From: Bacteroidales bacterium
Lineage (GTDB): Bacteria > Bacteroidota > Bacteroidia > Bacteroidales > F082
Assembly (NCBI GenBank): GCA_017553625.1
Contig: JAFZKP010000007.1
Location: 1 to 64,000, forward strand
Reading direction: 5' to 3'
DNA: 64,000 nucleotides
Positions 34,747-43,558 of this stretch are shown in pieces; the stretch's first letter is position 1, and each line of letters starts with the position of its first letter. The position numbers and the translations under genes were made by a program. The notes below the pieces were generated by a model. It had not been told where the DNA came from, did not search any database, and saw only the letters and a program-made list of their open reading frames with translations.

Positions 34747-35493
34747 CTATAATACACAATTAGTTAGAATCAACCGACACACCATCGTTATGGCTATTGA
34801 AATCGGTATGATTTCGAGGGTGCAAAGATACAAAAAAATATTTAACGAATTTAATTTTGATAAAATTTGAAGCTCAAAAAATATTTTAACCACGCGAGCC
34901 CCAGTAATTATTAGTATTATCGAAACACCAACCATCAAAATTAATCGTGTCGGATAGAAAAGTATTATAAGTGAAAGCAATGTCAATATTACATCAAGCG
35001 ACATCATCGTTGAGAGATGCGTCACCTCGTGATGGCTCGCCGCCGCCTCGGTGCCGAAAAGCCATCCGAAAAGAGTTACTATAAGATATTGGATTATCAG
35101 GTACGCCGAAACGAACACGACAACGTCAAGATAGAAGTCGAAACCGCTGTAAAGTATGGCGTTTCCCGAGAAAACCAGCACCAGTTTCTGAATTATCAGA
35201 GAAACGATTGAAATATAAATAAGAACGACGGAAAAGCCAGTAAAACTTGCTATCGGGTTCCATTCGCGAGTCATCTTGTCGCTATCCGATTTCTTGTAGG
35301 AAATATCGAACATTATCTTGAAACGCTGTGCGAAAACGTGTTTGTTTATGACCAGCAAAAGGAGCGAAACGAAAACGACAATGAAATTCCACGACGGTGA
35401 AACATCCACAGGAAAACGCTCCTGCGACTCCAGCGTCTTCGCAATGTTTTCCGTAACAAGATGAAAATCAATACTGTCGTTCATCAGAGACAA
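34747..35493 (-). CDS. DUF4271 membrane protein
   Basis: A 248-residue protein with about six transmembrane helices of the DUF4271 family, found in Bacteroidota next to hemD. No function is known. The first 35 residues are polar; helices begin at PSWNFIVVFVSLLLLVI. It is the first gene of the minus-strand run DUF4271-hemD-rnpA-yidD-ctp-cdd. A start at Met4 (35484) is possible. Confidence 0.88.
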   Translation of the reverse strand: MSLMNDSIDFHLVTENIAKTLESQERFPVDVSPSWNFIVVFVSLLLLVINKHVFAQRFKIMFDISYKKSDSDKMTREWNPIASFTGFSVVLIYISIVSLIIQKLVLVFSGNAILYSGFDFYLDVVVFVSAYLIIQYLIVTLFGWLFGTEAAASHHEVTHLSTMMSLDVILTLLSLIILFYPTRLILMVGVSIILIITGARVVKIFFELQILSKLNSLNIFLYLCTLEIIPISIAITMVCRLILTNCVL

Positions 35494-35526
35494 TCATTTT
35501 TTTATTCTGCAAAATTATTTAAAAAA

Positions 35527-35558
35527 TTTGGATTTTTATGATAAGATTTGTATTTTTG
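35527..35558 (+). promoter_or_regulatory. Consensus promoter of pta
   Basis: TTTG (35527-35530), a 20-base spacer, and TATTTTTG (35551-35558) followed by C match the Bacteroidota consensus exactly. The predicted transcript starts near 35565, giving a leader of about 38 bases before the pta ATG. Confidence 0.8.
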
Positions 35559-35602
35559 CGAAATATTTTTTAAGAAATTTTAAATCTATAAATAATTGAA
35601 CA

Positions 35603-36613
35603 ATGGGACTTATTGAAGAAATCATTGCTAATGCGCAAGCTAACAAACAGCGCATCGTGCTCCCTGAAGGAGACGAGCCAAGAACATTAAAGGCCGCCGA
35701 CCGCATCATCGCTGACGGCATCGCCGATGTCATTTTGATTGGACCTGCCCAGAAAATCGCCGACATGGTGGCGGAATTCGGGCTGAAAAACATAGGCAAG
35801 GCGCGTGTCATCGACCCGCAGACCAACCCTGAACGCCAGAAATACGCCGACTTGCTCTTCGAGCTTCGTAAGGCAAAAGGCATGACACCGGAGCAGGCTT
35901 ACGACCTCGCCGGCAACTTCATGTACCTCGGCATCCTCATGGTGAAGGCAGGTGAAGCCGACGGTCTCGTCAGCGGCGCACGCTCAACCACAGGCGACAT
36001 GCTCCGTCCAGCATTGCAAATCATCAAGACCGTGCCTGGCGTGACATGCGTGTCAGGCGCTTTCACGATGTTCCTGCCGGAAGGATGCCCTTACGGCACC
36101 AACGGCCGTATGGTGTTCGCCGACTGCGCAGTGACACCAATGCCTACAGCAGAACAATTGGCAGAAATCGCCATCTGCACCGCCGACACAGCAAAGGCAA
36201 TCGCCAAAATCGACCCTATCACCGCTATCTTGAGCTTCTCAACAAAAGGCTCAGCAAAACATGAAGTCGTCGACAAAGTCATCGAGGCTACACGCATCGC
36301 ACAGGAACGTCGTCCAGACCTCGTCCTCGACGGAGAGCTGCAGGCTGACGCCGCCATCGTGCCGTCAGTCGGCGCAAGCAAGGCTCCGGGCAGCGCAGTG
36401 GCAGGAAAAGCCAACACATTGGTGTTCCCATGCCTCGAAGTGGGTAACATCGCCTACAAACTCGTGCAGCGTCTCGCCGGCGCCGAAGCAGTGGGTCCGG
36501 TGCTCCAAGGATTGGCAAAACCTTGCAACGACCTCAGCCGCGGATGCTCAATCGACGATGTCTACAAACTCGTGGCGATCACATGTAACCAGGCAATTGC
36601 ACAGAAGAAATAA
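35603..36613 (+). CDS. pta: Phosphate acetyltransferase
   Basis: A 336-residue short-form Pta that converts acetyl-CoA and phosphate to acetyl phosphate. The PTA/PTB domain covers the whole protein (IVLPEGDEPRTLKAADRI, KAGEADGLVSGARSTTGDML, STKGSAKHEVVDKV, LVFPCLEVGNIAYKLVQRL). With ackA directly downstream it forms the acetate-producing, ATP-generating branch of fermentation. It is preceded by the best consensus promoter in the window. Confidence 0.97.
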   Translation: MGLIEEIIANAQANKQRIVLPEGDEPRTLKAADRIIADGIADVILIGPAQKIADMVAEFGLKNIGKARVIDPQTNPERQKYADLLFELRKAKGMTPEQAYDLAGNFMYLGILMVKAGEADGLVSGARSTTGDMLRPALQIIKTVPGVTCVSGAFTMFLPEGCPYGTNGRMVFADCAVTPMPTAEQLAEIAICTADTAKAIAKIDPITAILSFSTKGSAKHEVVDKVIEATRIAQERRPDLVLDGELQADAAIVPSVGASKAPGSAVAGKANTLVFPCLEVGNIAYKLVQRLAGAEAVGPVLQGLAKPCNDLSRGCSIDDVYKLVAITCNQAIAQKK

Positions 36614-36712
36614 ATGAGATTCCTCCCTTCGGTCGGAATGACAAGAGTTTGTCATTCCGAGCACGAAGTGCGAGGAAACTCAAAAAAGTTGAAAGTTTAA
36701 AGTGAAAGTTTT
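36613..36712. repeat. Inverted repeat plus heptamer repeats between pta and ackA
   Basis: GAGATTCCTC...CGGAATGACAA (left, 36615 onwards) pairs with TTGTCATTCCG...GAGGAAACTC (right, to about 36681) as a long hairpin. It is followed by AGTTGAAAGTTTAAAGTGAA (36688 onwards), heptamer-like repeats reaching the ackA ATG. The hairpin could lower or tune ackA expression relative to pta. Confidence 0.8.
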
Positions 36713-37912
36713 ATGAAGATATTAGTTTTAAATTGCGGTTCGTCATCAATCAAGTATCAGCTGATTGAGATGGACGAGAAGAACCACTCAGTATTAGCAA
36801 AGGGTTTGTTGGAGCGCATCGGCCTCGAGATGGGCGAGTTCACCCACAAATGGAACGGACAGAAGCACTACGAACAGCTTCCCATCCCGAACCACACAGA
36901 GGGTATCAAGATTGTGCTTCAGGCACTTACAAATAAAGAATACGGCGTCATCAGCGACCTGAAGGAAATCAAGGCGGTGGGTCACCGTGTGGCACACGGC
37001 GGCGAGAAGTTCACTCACAGCGTCCGCATCGACGACAACGTCATCAACATGATTAAGGACTTGTGCGACCTCGCTCCGTTGCACAACCCAGGAGCTTTGC
37101 AGGGCATCGCCGCAATGCAGGCAGTGCTCCCAGGCATCCCGATGGCAGCAGTGTTCGACACCTCGTTCCACGCCACCATGCCACCAGAGGCGTATCTCTA
37201 TGCAATCCCTTACGAATACTACGAGAAATACCGTGTCCGTCGCTACGGATTCCACGGCACCAGCCACAAATACGTCGCCGAGAAAGCCGCTGAATATGTC
37301 GGAAAAGACTGGAAAAACACAAAGATCGTCACATGCCACCTCGGCAGTGGCGCTTCTATCGCAGCAGTCGAAAACGGTAAGTCAGTGGAGACATCAATGG
37401 GCTTCACACCTGTTGAGGGTCTCGTGATGGGCAGCCGCACTGGCGACCTCGACCTCGGCGCTTTCATGTACATCATGGACAAGGAAGGCTACAACACCAA
37501 GGAGATGAACACATTGGTGAACAAGAAGTCAGGTCTCATCGGCATCACCGGCAATTCGCAGGATATGCGTGACGTGCGCGCAGGCCGTGACGCAGGCGAC
37601 GAGCGCTGCACATACGCTTTCAACATGTTCGCACATCGCGTGAAGAAATACATCGGCGCATACGCAGCCATCATGAACGGCATGGACGTCCTCGTGATGA
37701 CAGGCGGTATCGGCGAGAACGCTTGGTTCATGCGTGAGGCAATCCTCGAAAACATGGAGTTCTTCGGCATCAAGATCGACAAGAAACTGAACGAGAGCAT
37801 CATGGGCGACGCAGCCGTCATCTCAACACCTGACTCAAAGGTCAAGGTGGTCGTATATCCTACCGACGAGGAATATATGATTGCCAAGGATACATTTGAT
37901 TTGGTGAAATAG
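36713..37912 (+). CDS. ackA: Acetate kinase
   Basis: A 399-residue acetokinase that makes ATP from acetyl phosphate and ADP. It has the N-terminal VLNCGSSSIKYQ phosphate-binding loop, RRYGFHGTSHKYV, HLGSGASIAAVENGKS and the C-terminal VMTGGIGENAWFMRE signature. Length is normal. It is paired with pta upstream. The 99-base gap is filled by repeats rather than a promoter, so the two are probably one transcript with a hairpin between them. Confidence 0.97.
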   Translation: MKILVLNCGSSSIKYQLIEMDEKNHSVLAKGLLERIGLEMGEFTHKWNGQKHYEQLPIPNHTEGIKIVLQALTNKEYGVISDLKEIKAVGHRVAHGGEKFTHSVRIDDNVINMIKDLCDLAPLHNPGALQGIAAMQAVLPGIPMAAVFDTSFHATMPPEAYLYAIPYEYYEKYRVRRYGFHGTSHKYVAEKAAEYVGKDWKNTKIVTCHLGSGASIAAVENGKSVETSMGFTPVEGLVMGSRTGDLDLGAFMYIMDKEGYNTKEMNTLVNKKSGLIGITGNSQDMRDVRAGRDAGDERCTYAFNMFAHRVKKYIGAYAAIMNGMDVLVMTGGIGENAWFMREAILENMEFFGIKIDKKLNESIMGDAAVISTPDSKVKVVVYPTDEEYMIAKDTFDLVK

Positions 37913-37931
37913 TTTTAATAAAAACGATTTT

Positions 37932-37959
37932 GTAGAGACGCGCCATGGCGCGTCTCTAC
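37932..37959. repeat. Perfect 28-bp palindrome after ackA
   Basis: GTAGAGACGCGCCA pairs perfectly with TGGCGCGTCTCTAC. The flanks are an A/T-rich run, so it could act as a terminator for ackA. It overlaps an in-frame ATG (37945) upstream of the true alpha-2-macroglobulin start. Confidence 0.92.
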
Positions 37960-37989
37960 ATCAAATTGATTGTAAATAAATTAAACAAC

Positions 37990-40900
37990 ATGAACATGAA
38001 AAAAATCAGAAATATCGGTTTGATAATCAGCATGATGCTGCTGGTTTTCCTGTCAGGATGCGACAAGAACGACAATCAAACGACGAGCAATCCGACAAAC
38101 AAATCGGTAAGCAAACCGACCAGCAAGTCGACGAGCAAAACCATTAAAATCATTGAGCAGCTCCGTCCGGTAAGCGAGGCCTTGCTGCCATTACTTGACA
38201 GCTACACTTCCGGTGTCATCACCGAGGGCGAGCCTATCGTGGTGCGCTTCAAGTACCCGGAGGCGCTGAAGTTGAAACAAGGCGAGGAACTGCCTAACAA
38301 TCTGTTCAGCTTCAAGCCGGAACTGAAAGGAAAAGCCACGTGGCTCGACGAGACAGCCGTCGCTTTCGAATATGACAAAATCGACAAGACGAAGCAATAT
38401 GTTTATCGCTTCAATGTTTCTGAGATATTAGACGTACCTGCATCAGAGACTTTGGAGTTCAGCTTCGGCGTGCGCCAGCAGACGTTCAACGTTGTTGAAA
38501 TATGCCCGGTGTGCGAGACCGAGAATGTCATGAATTACCTGCTGGGTGTTGAATTCGCGGCTCCAATATCAGTCGAAGACGTCATCAACATTCTTGACGA
38601 GGATATCATTAAAAAATATGATGCGGAGGCAATATATATCAACGATAGAATGTATGCGTTGTCATTGCAGTCAATTCCTCGTCTGAAATCAGATTATGAT
38701 ATTGACATCAACCTCGACGGCAAAAAAATCGGTTCTGATACAAGAATCAATCAAAAACTGACCATCTATGCCAGTGACAAGTTTGAACCTATACATTTCG
38801 ACACCTGGTCAGATGTCGGAGAAGCCACCTTGTATTTCTCACAGCCGCTCAAGCAAAGTCAGAACCTCAACGGACTCATCACATTCAACCAGAAGAAGCT
38901 TGCCTGCAAGTATGATATCCAAGGCAATAGAATCACTTTCTATTTTGACAAGTCGAGCCTTTACCGCTCACAACTGGAAAAAATCACCATGACTGTCAGC
39001 GGTATCAGAAGCGGGTCGAACGACATCATGCAGGAAGACAAAGAGTACACTTTCAGCCTGAAAAACTATGAGCCGAAGGTGCGCTGGACCAACAATGGCG
39101 TGATTTTGCCTGACATCAAGGAGACGACGGTGTATTTCGACGCCATCTGTCTTAACTCCGTGACGTTGCGAATCATCCGTGTCTACGACGACAACGTCCT
39201 TTCTTTCTTACAAGACAATGATTATGACAACACCTACAACACCCGCAAAGCCGGTCGTTTGGAAAAGAAAGTGCGTCTGCAGCTCGACAACCCTAATTAC
39301 GCACAATGGAAGACCTATCCTATCGTGCTTTCAGACTATATCAAAGTCGAACCAGGCGCGATGTATCAGCTGAGTCTCGATTTCGGTCCTGCCGATTATA
39401 TTTTCGCATCCGACGAGATGAAGAAAGATGTAAAGGATAACGCCAAGCGCGAAGCCAGATATTGGGATGGCGACGCCTACGACTACAAGGAATACCGCTA
39501 CGACGGCGGCTATGACGATCCTAACGGCTACTACTATTATAATTATGTGGAGCAGAAGAAGAACATCATCGTCAGCGACCTTGCCGTCACCGCCAAGATG
39601 GGACGCAACGACGTGGTGGAGGTATTTGTTTATCAGGTTTCTGATGCAACTCCAGCCGCTGGCGCTGAAGTCAAGGCATACAACTTCCAGAAGCAGCTTA
39701 TCGCGAAAGGCAACGTCGACAATATCGGCCATTTGCAGTTACAATGCGCCAACAAGCCTGCATTTATCATCGCCTCTGACCGCAAAGGCAGCAAGTCGGT
39801 GATTAAGCTGAATGACGGCAACGCCTTGTCATACAGCCGCTTCAACGTTGACGGCGAGCACGTCGACAAAGGTGTCGTAGGATTTGCATACTCCAACCGT
39901 GGCGTGTGGCGTCCAGGCGACGAGCTTCAGCTCAACCTCATGCTTGCCGACAACGACGGACAGCTGCCGGAGAATTATCCTGTAGTGCTTGAAGTGACAG
40001 ACGCTTCGGGTCGTCTCTATGCAAAACAGGTGAACACCAAGCCGATGAACGGCATTTATTGCTACAACGTGCCAACCAACGTCAGCGACGAGACAGGACT
40101 CTGGACAGCACGTTTCAAGGTCGGCACAACAACCATCACCAAGGAGCTCCGTGTGGAGACAGTCAAGCCTAACCGTCTGGAAATCAAGTTTGAGACACCT
40201 GAAGTAATCAGCCTGACACGTTCCGAGCGCGTAACCTTGTCATCAAAATGGCTCAACGGATTGAAAGCCAATGGTTTGAAGGCTGAAATCGACGTGATAG
40301 TACGCAATGGCAAGACACAGTTCAAAGGTTTCGAAAACTATTGTTTCGACAATGACGCGGAGCATTTTGAGACCACCGAACTCACAGTTTTCAGCGGTCC
40401 GCTTAGCAGTGAAGGCACTGCCGACATCAACTTCACCACATTGACAGAACTCACTTCGCAGCAGATGATGAACGCCACTTTCACGACGAAAGTCTTCGAA
40501 CAGGGCGGCGACTTCAGCATCGCGTCGTTCAAAGCCAAGCTGTCGCCAAAATCGCGTTACGTCGGCGTGGAGTTGCCAGAGACGACGTCAAGATACGGCA
40601 GTTATTATGACACTGGCAAAGACTGGGATTTCAACATCGCTGTGGTTAACGATAACGGCAATATCTGCAACGCCACCGTCTCTCTCGAATATGCGCTTTA
40701 CAAAATGGATTCCTACTGGTGGTGGTCGAACGACGATGACGACGACAACAGCTACACCTTGAGACGCTATGCATCAGGCACTTACAAACGTCCTGTGAAG
40801 AGCGGCACGCTGACATGCACAGGCAACACTTCGGTGAGATTCAACCTTCCTGACAACCAATGGGGCAGCTACCTCCTCGTCGTAAGCGACAAGCAGGGCG

Positions 40901-43557
40901 GTCACAGCTTCGCCAAGGTCATCAACTTCGACTGGGGTTACGGCCATACGTCGTCAGAATCAGGAGCGCCGGCACATCTCACCATGAGAGCATCTGCCGA
41001 CAGCTATCAAGTGGGTGAAAACATCGTCGTGACCTTCCCTGCCAACGACAAAGCCAAGGCTATCGTCACGGTGGAAGCCAACGACAAGGTGATGCAGACA
41101 TTCTTGCTTGAAAATCTTGGCGAGGAGGGAAAAGTGGAATTCACCGCCACCGCCGACATGATTCCGAACATCTATGTCTACGTCGCACTGATTCAGCCAC
41201 ATGACGCACAAAACAGCCTGCCGATACGTCTATATGGCGTTATTCCTGTAAAGGTAAAAGACAATAAGCTGGAGCTTAAGCCGAATATCACCATGCCAGA
41301 GTCGACTAACACCAAGAAAAAAATCGAGGTGAAAGTCAGCGAGGCTAACAAACAAGCCATGACTTACACCTTGGCGATCGTCGATGAGGGCATCCTCGGA
41401 CTGACAAACTACAGGACGCCAGATCCTTACGGCTACTTCAACAGCAAGCAATCGCTGATGGTGCGCACATGGGACAACTACGCTTCCGTCATCGACGCTT
41501 TCAGTGGCGAGTTCGGCTCCATTTACGCCATCGGCGGCGACGGTGGCATCCTAAACCAGGAAGTCACACTCGACAAACGTTTCAAGGCCTACGCCATCAC
41601 TCTCGGACCATTCGAGCTCGAAGCTGACGGCTGCAACACACACGAATTCGAGGTTCCGCAATGTTCAGGCGCTTTGCGTTTCATGGTCGTCGCACACGGC
41701 AACGGCAAGGCTTTCGGCAGCGCCGAGAAGAAGATGACCGTCATCGACCCTGTCACGCTCTATGCTTCAGCACCGCGCGTGGTGGCCCCTAACGACCAGC
41801 TTACACTCAAAGTGCAGGTACTCGCGCCGACACTCAAAGGAAAGAATCTGGAGGTGAGCTTCGACAACAAGAATCTCATCCCTGTCGGAAACCTGCCGAC
41901 ATCGGTCAGCATCGACAAAAACGGCGAAGGCTTGATTGTCGTCAAGACACACGTCCCTGAAACCACAGGCAACGCTGTCATGAAGGTATCTGTGACTGGT
42001 GCCGACTACACCGCCGTGTCATCAACAGAGATGCCGATAAGAATGCCTTACTCAGAACGTCGCAGCACCATCACTAACGAGGTGGAAGGCGGCAAGACAC
42101 TGAGCATGCCTTTGGAAATCGATGGCATAGCAGGCACACAGACAGGCAGAATCACCGTTTCTTCGATACTGCCAGTGGATCTGTTCAGCCGTCTCGACTA
42201 TCTGACATCATATCCTCACGGATGCCTCGAACAGGTCACATCGAAGGCGTTCCCGCAGCTTTATCTCAATTATTTCATCCAGCAGGACGAAAACGACAAG
42301 GCAACAACGAAGTATCATATCGAAACAGCCATCGCAAAACTGAGGGAATATCAAAAGTCAGACAACTCGATGACCAGCTGGGTAGGCGGCAACTACAGCG
42401 ACCCGTGGACAGAGATTTACGCTCTGCATTTCCTCGTCGAGGCACAGAAACAAGGCTATAACGTGCCTCAATATTTCATTGACGGCTTGAAGAAATATCA
42501 GGCAAATAGGGCAAAACAATGGAAGAACAACCCTGACTACAAGCAGGGCGAGACCATCCAAGCCTACCGTCTGTTTGTCTTGGCTCTTGCCGACGCAGCC
42601 GAGATGGGTGCGATGAACCGCTTCAAGGACCAGGAGATGGTTTATCCGCTCACAAAGGTCCTCACCGCCGCAGCATTTGCACAGACAGGAAAGACGACAA
42701 TCGCCCAGAGCATGATGCCGGCTATCGGCGAGAACGAGAGGATGTCGGACTACTATTCCTCGTTCGGCTCCACGACCCGCGACCTCGCCTTCCTGACCTA
42801 CGCCCAGATGCTCTGCGACATGGATGCTGATGAAGTGAAGAATAACATCAACACTATTTGCGGCATCCTCAACACCGGACGCTGGCTCGACACACAGTCG
42901 ACAGCATTCACACTATTCGTGTTGGGTAAATATGCTGAGAAACAAGGTGTTTCAGCCGAGAATATCTCTGCCGTCGTGAAAGCCAACGACAAAGAGTTCA
43001 ATCTGAACACCAACATGTGCTCGGGCAGCTTCAGCTTTGTGCCGAAAATTGGCGACAACACCGTTGAAATCAAGAACAACGGCAGCCAGAAGCTGACGGT
43101 CAACACCTTCACAAAGACCAGCGTTGCTGAATACGATACCAAGGAAAGCGGTAACTTCATCAACATGACAGTCACCTACACCGACAAGAACGGCAACCCG
43201 GTTAACCCGGAGAAACTAAGTGTCGGCACTGACATCGTCGTGGAGATGACGGTGAAGAACCCGAGCAGCTACTGGGTCACAGAGTTGGCTCTGTCATATT
43301 ACCTTCCTTCAGGTTGGGAGCTTGTGAACGACCGTTTGAGCGGCAGCAGCACAAACTCAAGCGCCAAACACATAGACTATCGTGACGACCGCGCCTATTT
43401 CTACTTCGACCTCTCGCCTAAGTCGAAAGCCACTTTCACTTTGAAAGCCAACGCGACATACGAGGGCAACTTCATGATTCCGGCGGTACGCTGCGAAGAC
43501 ATGTACAACGACGAGATTTATTATCAGATGCCGGCAAAGGCATGTGTCGTGAAATAA
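37990..43557 (+). CDS. Alpha-2-macroglobulin family lipoprotein with intact thioester
   Basis: A very large (1855-residue) periplasmic protease trap. The lipobox LSGC places the lipid on Cys24; a low-complexity Ser/Thr/Lys/Pro linker (about 29-50) follows, then macroglobulin-like beta domains, the bait region, and the thioester motif YPHGCLEQ with Cys1412 and Gln1415. The complement-like helical domain follows (about 1400-1720) and a receptor-binding-like end. Bacterial members of this type with CxEQ commonly lie next to pbpC, as here, and are thought to trap attacking proteases where the cell wall is breached. The start at 37990 is chosen for its lipoprotein signal; the ATG at 37945 is inside a repeat. 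Confidence 0.94.
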   Translation: MNMKKIRNIGLIISMMLLVFLSGCDKNDNQTTSNPTNKSVSKPTSKSTSKTIKIIEQLRPVSEALLPLLDSYTSGVITEGEPIVVRFKYPEALKLKQGEELPNNLFSFKPELKGKATWLDETAVAFEYDKIDKTKQYVYRFNVSEILDVPASETLEFSFGVRQQTFNVVEICPVCETENVMNYLLGVEFAAPISVEDVINILDEDIIKKYDAEAIYINDRMYALSLQSIPRLKSDYDIDINLDGKKIGSDTRINQKLTIYASDKFEPIHFDTWSDVGEATLYFSQPLKQSQNLNGLITFNQKKLACKYDIQGNRITFYFDKSSLYRSQLEKITMTVSGIRSGSNDIMQEDKEYTFSLKNYEPKVRWTNNGVILPDIKETTVYFDAICLNSVTLRIIRVYDDNVLSFLQDNDYDNTYNTRKAGRLEKKVRLQLDNPNYAQWKTYPIVLSDYIKVEPGAMYQLSLDFGPADYIFASDEMKKDVKDNAKREARYWDGDAYDYKEYRYDGGYDDPNGYYYYNYVEQKKNIIVSDLAVTAKMGRNDVVEVFVYQVSDATPAAGAEVKAYNFQKQLIAKGNVDNIGHLQLQCANKPAFIIASDRKGSKSVIKLNDGNALSYSRFNVDGEHVDKGVVGFAYSNRGVWRPGDELQLNLMLADNDGQLPENYPVVLEVTDASGRLYAKQVNTKPMNGIYCYNVPTNVSDETGLWTARFKVGTTTITKELRVETVKPNRLEIKFETPEVISLTRSERVTLSSKWLNGLKANGLKAEIDVIVRNGKTQFKGFENYCFDNDAEHFETTELTVFSGPLSSEGTADINFTTLTELTSQQMMNATFTTKVFEQGGDFSIASFKAKLSPKSRYVGVELPETTSRYGSYYDTGKDWDFNIAVVNDNGNICNATVSLEYALYKMDSYWWWSNDDDDDNSYTLRRYASGTYKRPVKSGTLTCTGNTSVRFNLPDNQWGSYLLVVSDKQGGHSFAKVINFDWGYGHTSSESGAPAHLTMRASADSYQVGENIVVTFPANDKAKAIVTVEANDKVMQTFLLENLGEEGKVEFTATADMIPNIYVYVALIQPHDAQNSLPIRLYGVIPVKVKDNKLELKPNITMPESTNTKKKIEVKVSEANKQAMTYTLAIVDEGILGLTNYRTPDPYGYFNSKQSLMVRTWDNYASVIDAFSGEFGSIYAIGGDGGILNQEVTLDKRFKAYAITLGPFELEADGCNTHEFEVPQCSGALRFMVVAHGNGKAFGSAEKKMTVIDPVTLYASAPRVVAPNDQLTLKVQVLAPTLKGKNLEVSFDNKNLIPVGNLPTSVSIDKNGEGLIVVKTHVPETTGNAVMKVSVTGADYTAVSSTEMPIRMPYSERRSTITNEVEGGKTLSMPLEIDGIAGTQTGRITVSSILPVDLFSRLDYLTSYPHGCLEQVTSKAFPQLYLNYFIQQDENDKATTKYHIETAIAKLREYQKSDNSMTSWVGGNYSDPWTEIYALHFLVEAQKQGYNVPQYFIDGLKKYQANRAKQWKNNPDYKQGETIQAYRLFVLALADAAEMGAMNRFKDQEMVYPLTKVLTAAAFAQTGKTTIAQSMMPAIGENERMSDYYSSFGSTTRDLAFLTYAQMLCDMDADEVKNNINTICGILNTGRWLDTQSTAFTLFVLGKYAEKQGVSAENISAVVKANDKEFNLNTNMCSGSFSFVPKIGDNTVEIKNNGSQKLTVNTFTKTSVAEYDTKESGNFINMTVTYTDKNGNPVNPEKLSVGTDIVVEMTVKNPSSYWVTELALSYYLPSGWELVNDRLSGSSTNSSAKHIDYRDDRAYFYFDLSPKSKATFTLKANATYEGNFMIPAVRCEDMYNDEIYYQMPAKACVVK

Positions 43558-43558
43558 C

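Noticed and set aside
37945-37989. Upstream ATG start for the alpha-2-macroglobulin
   Set aside because: It falls inside the 28-bp palindrome and would bury the lipoprotein signal; 37990 gives a normal signal with LSGC.
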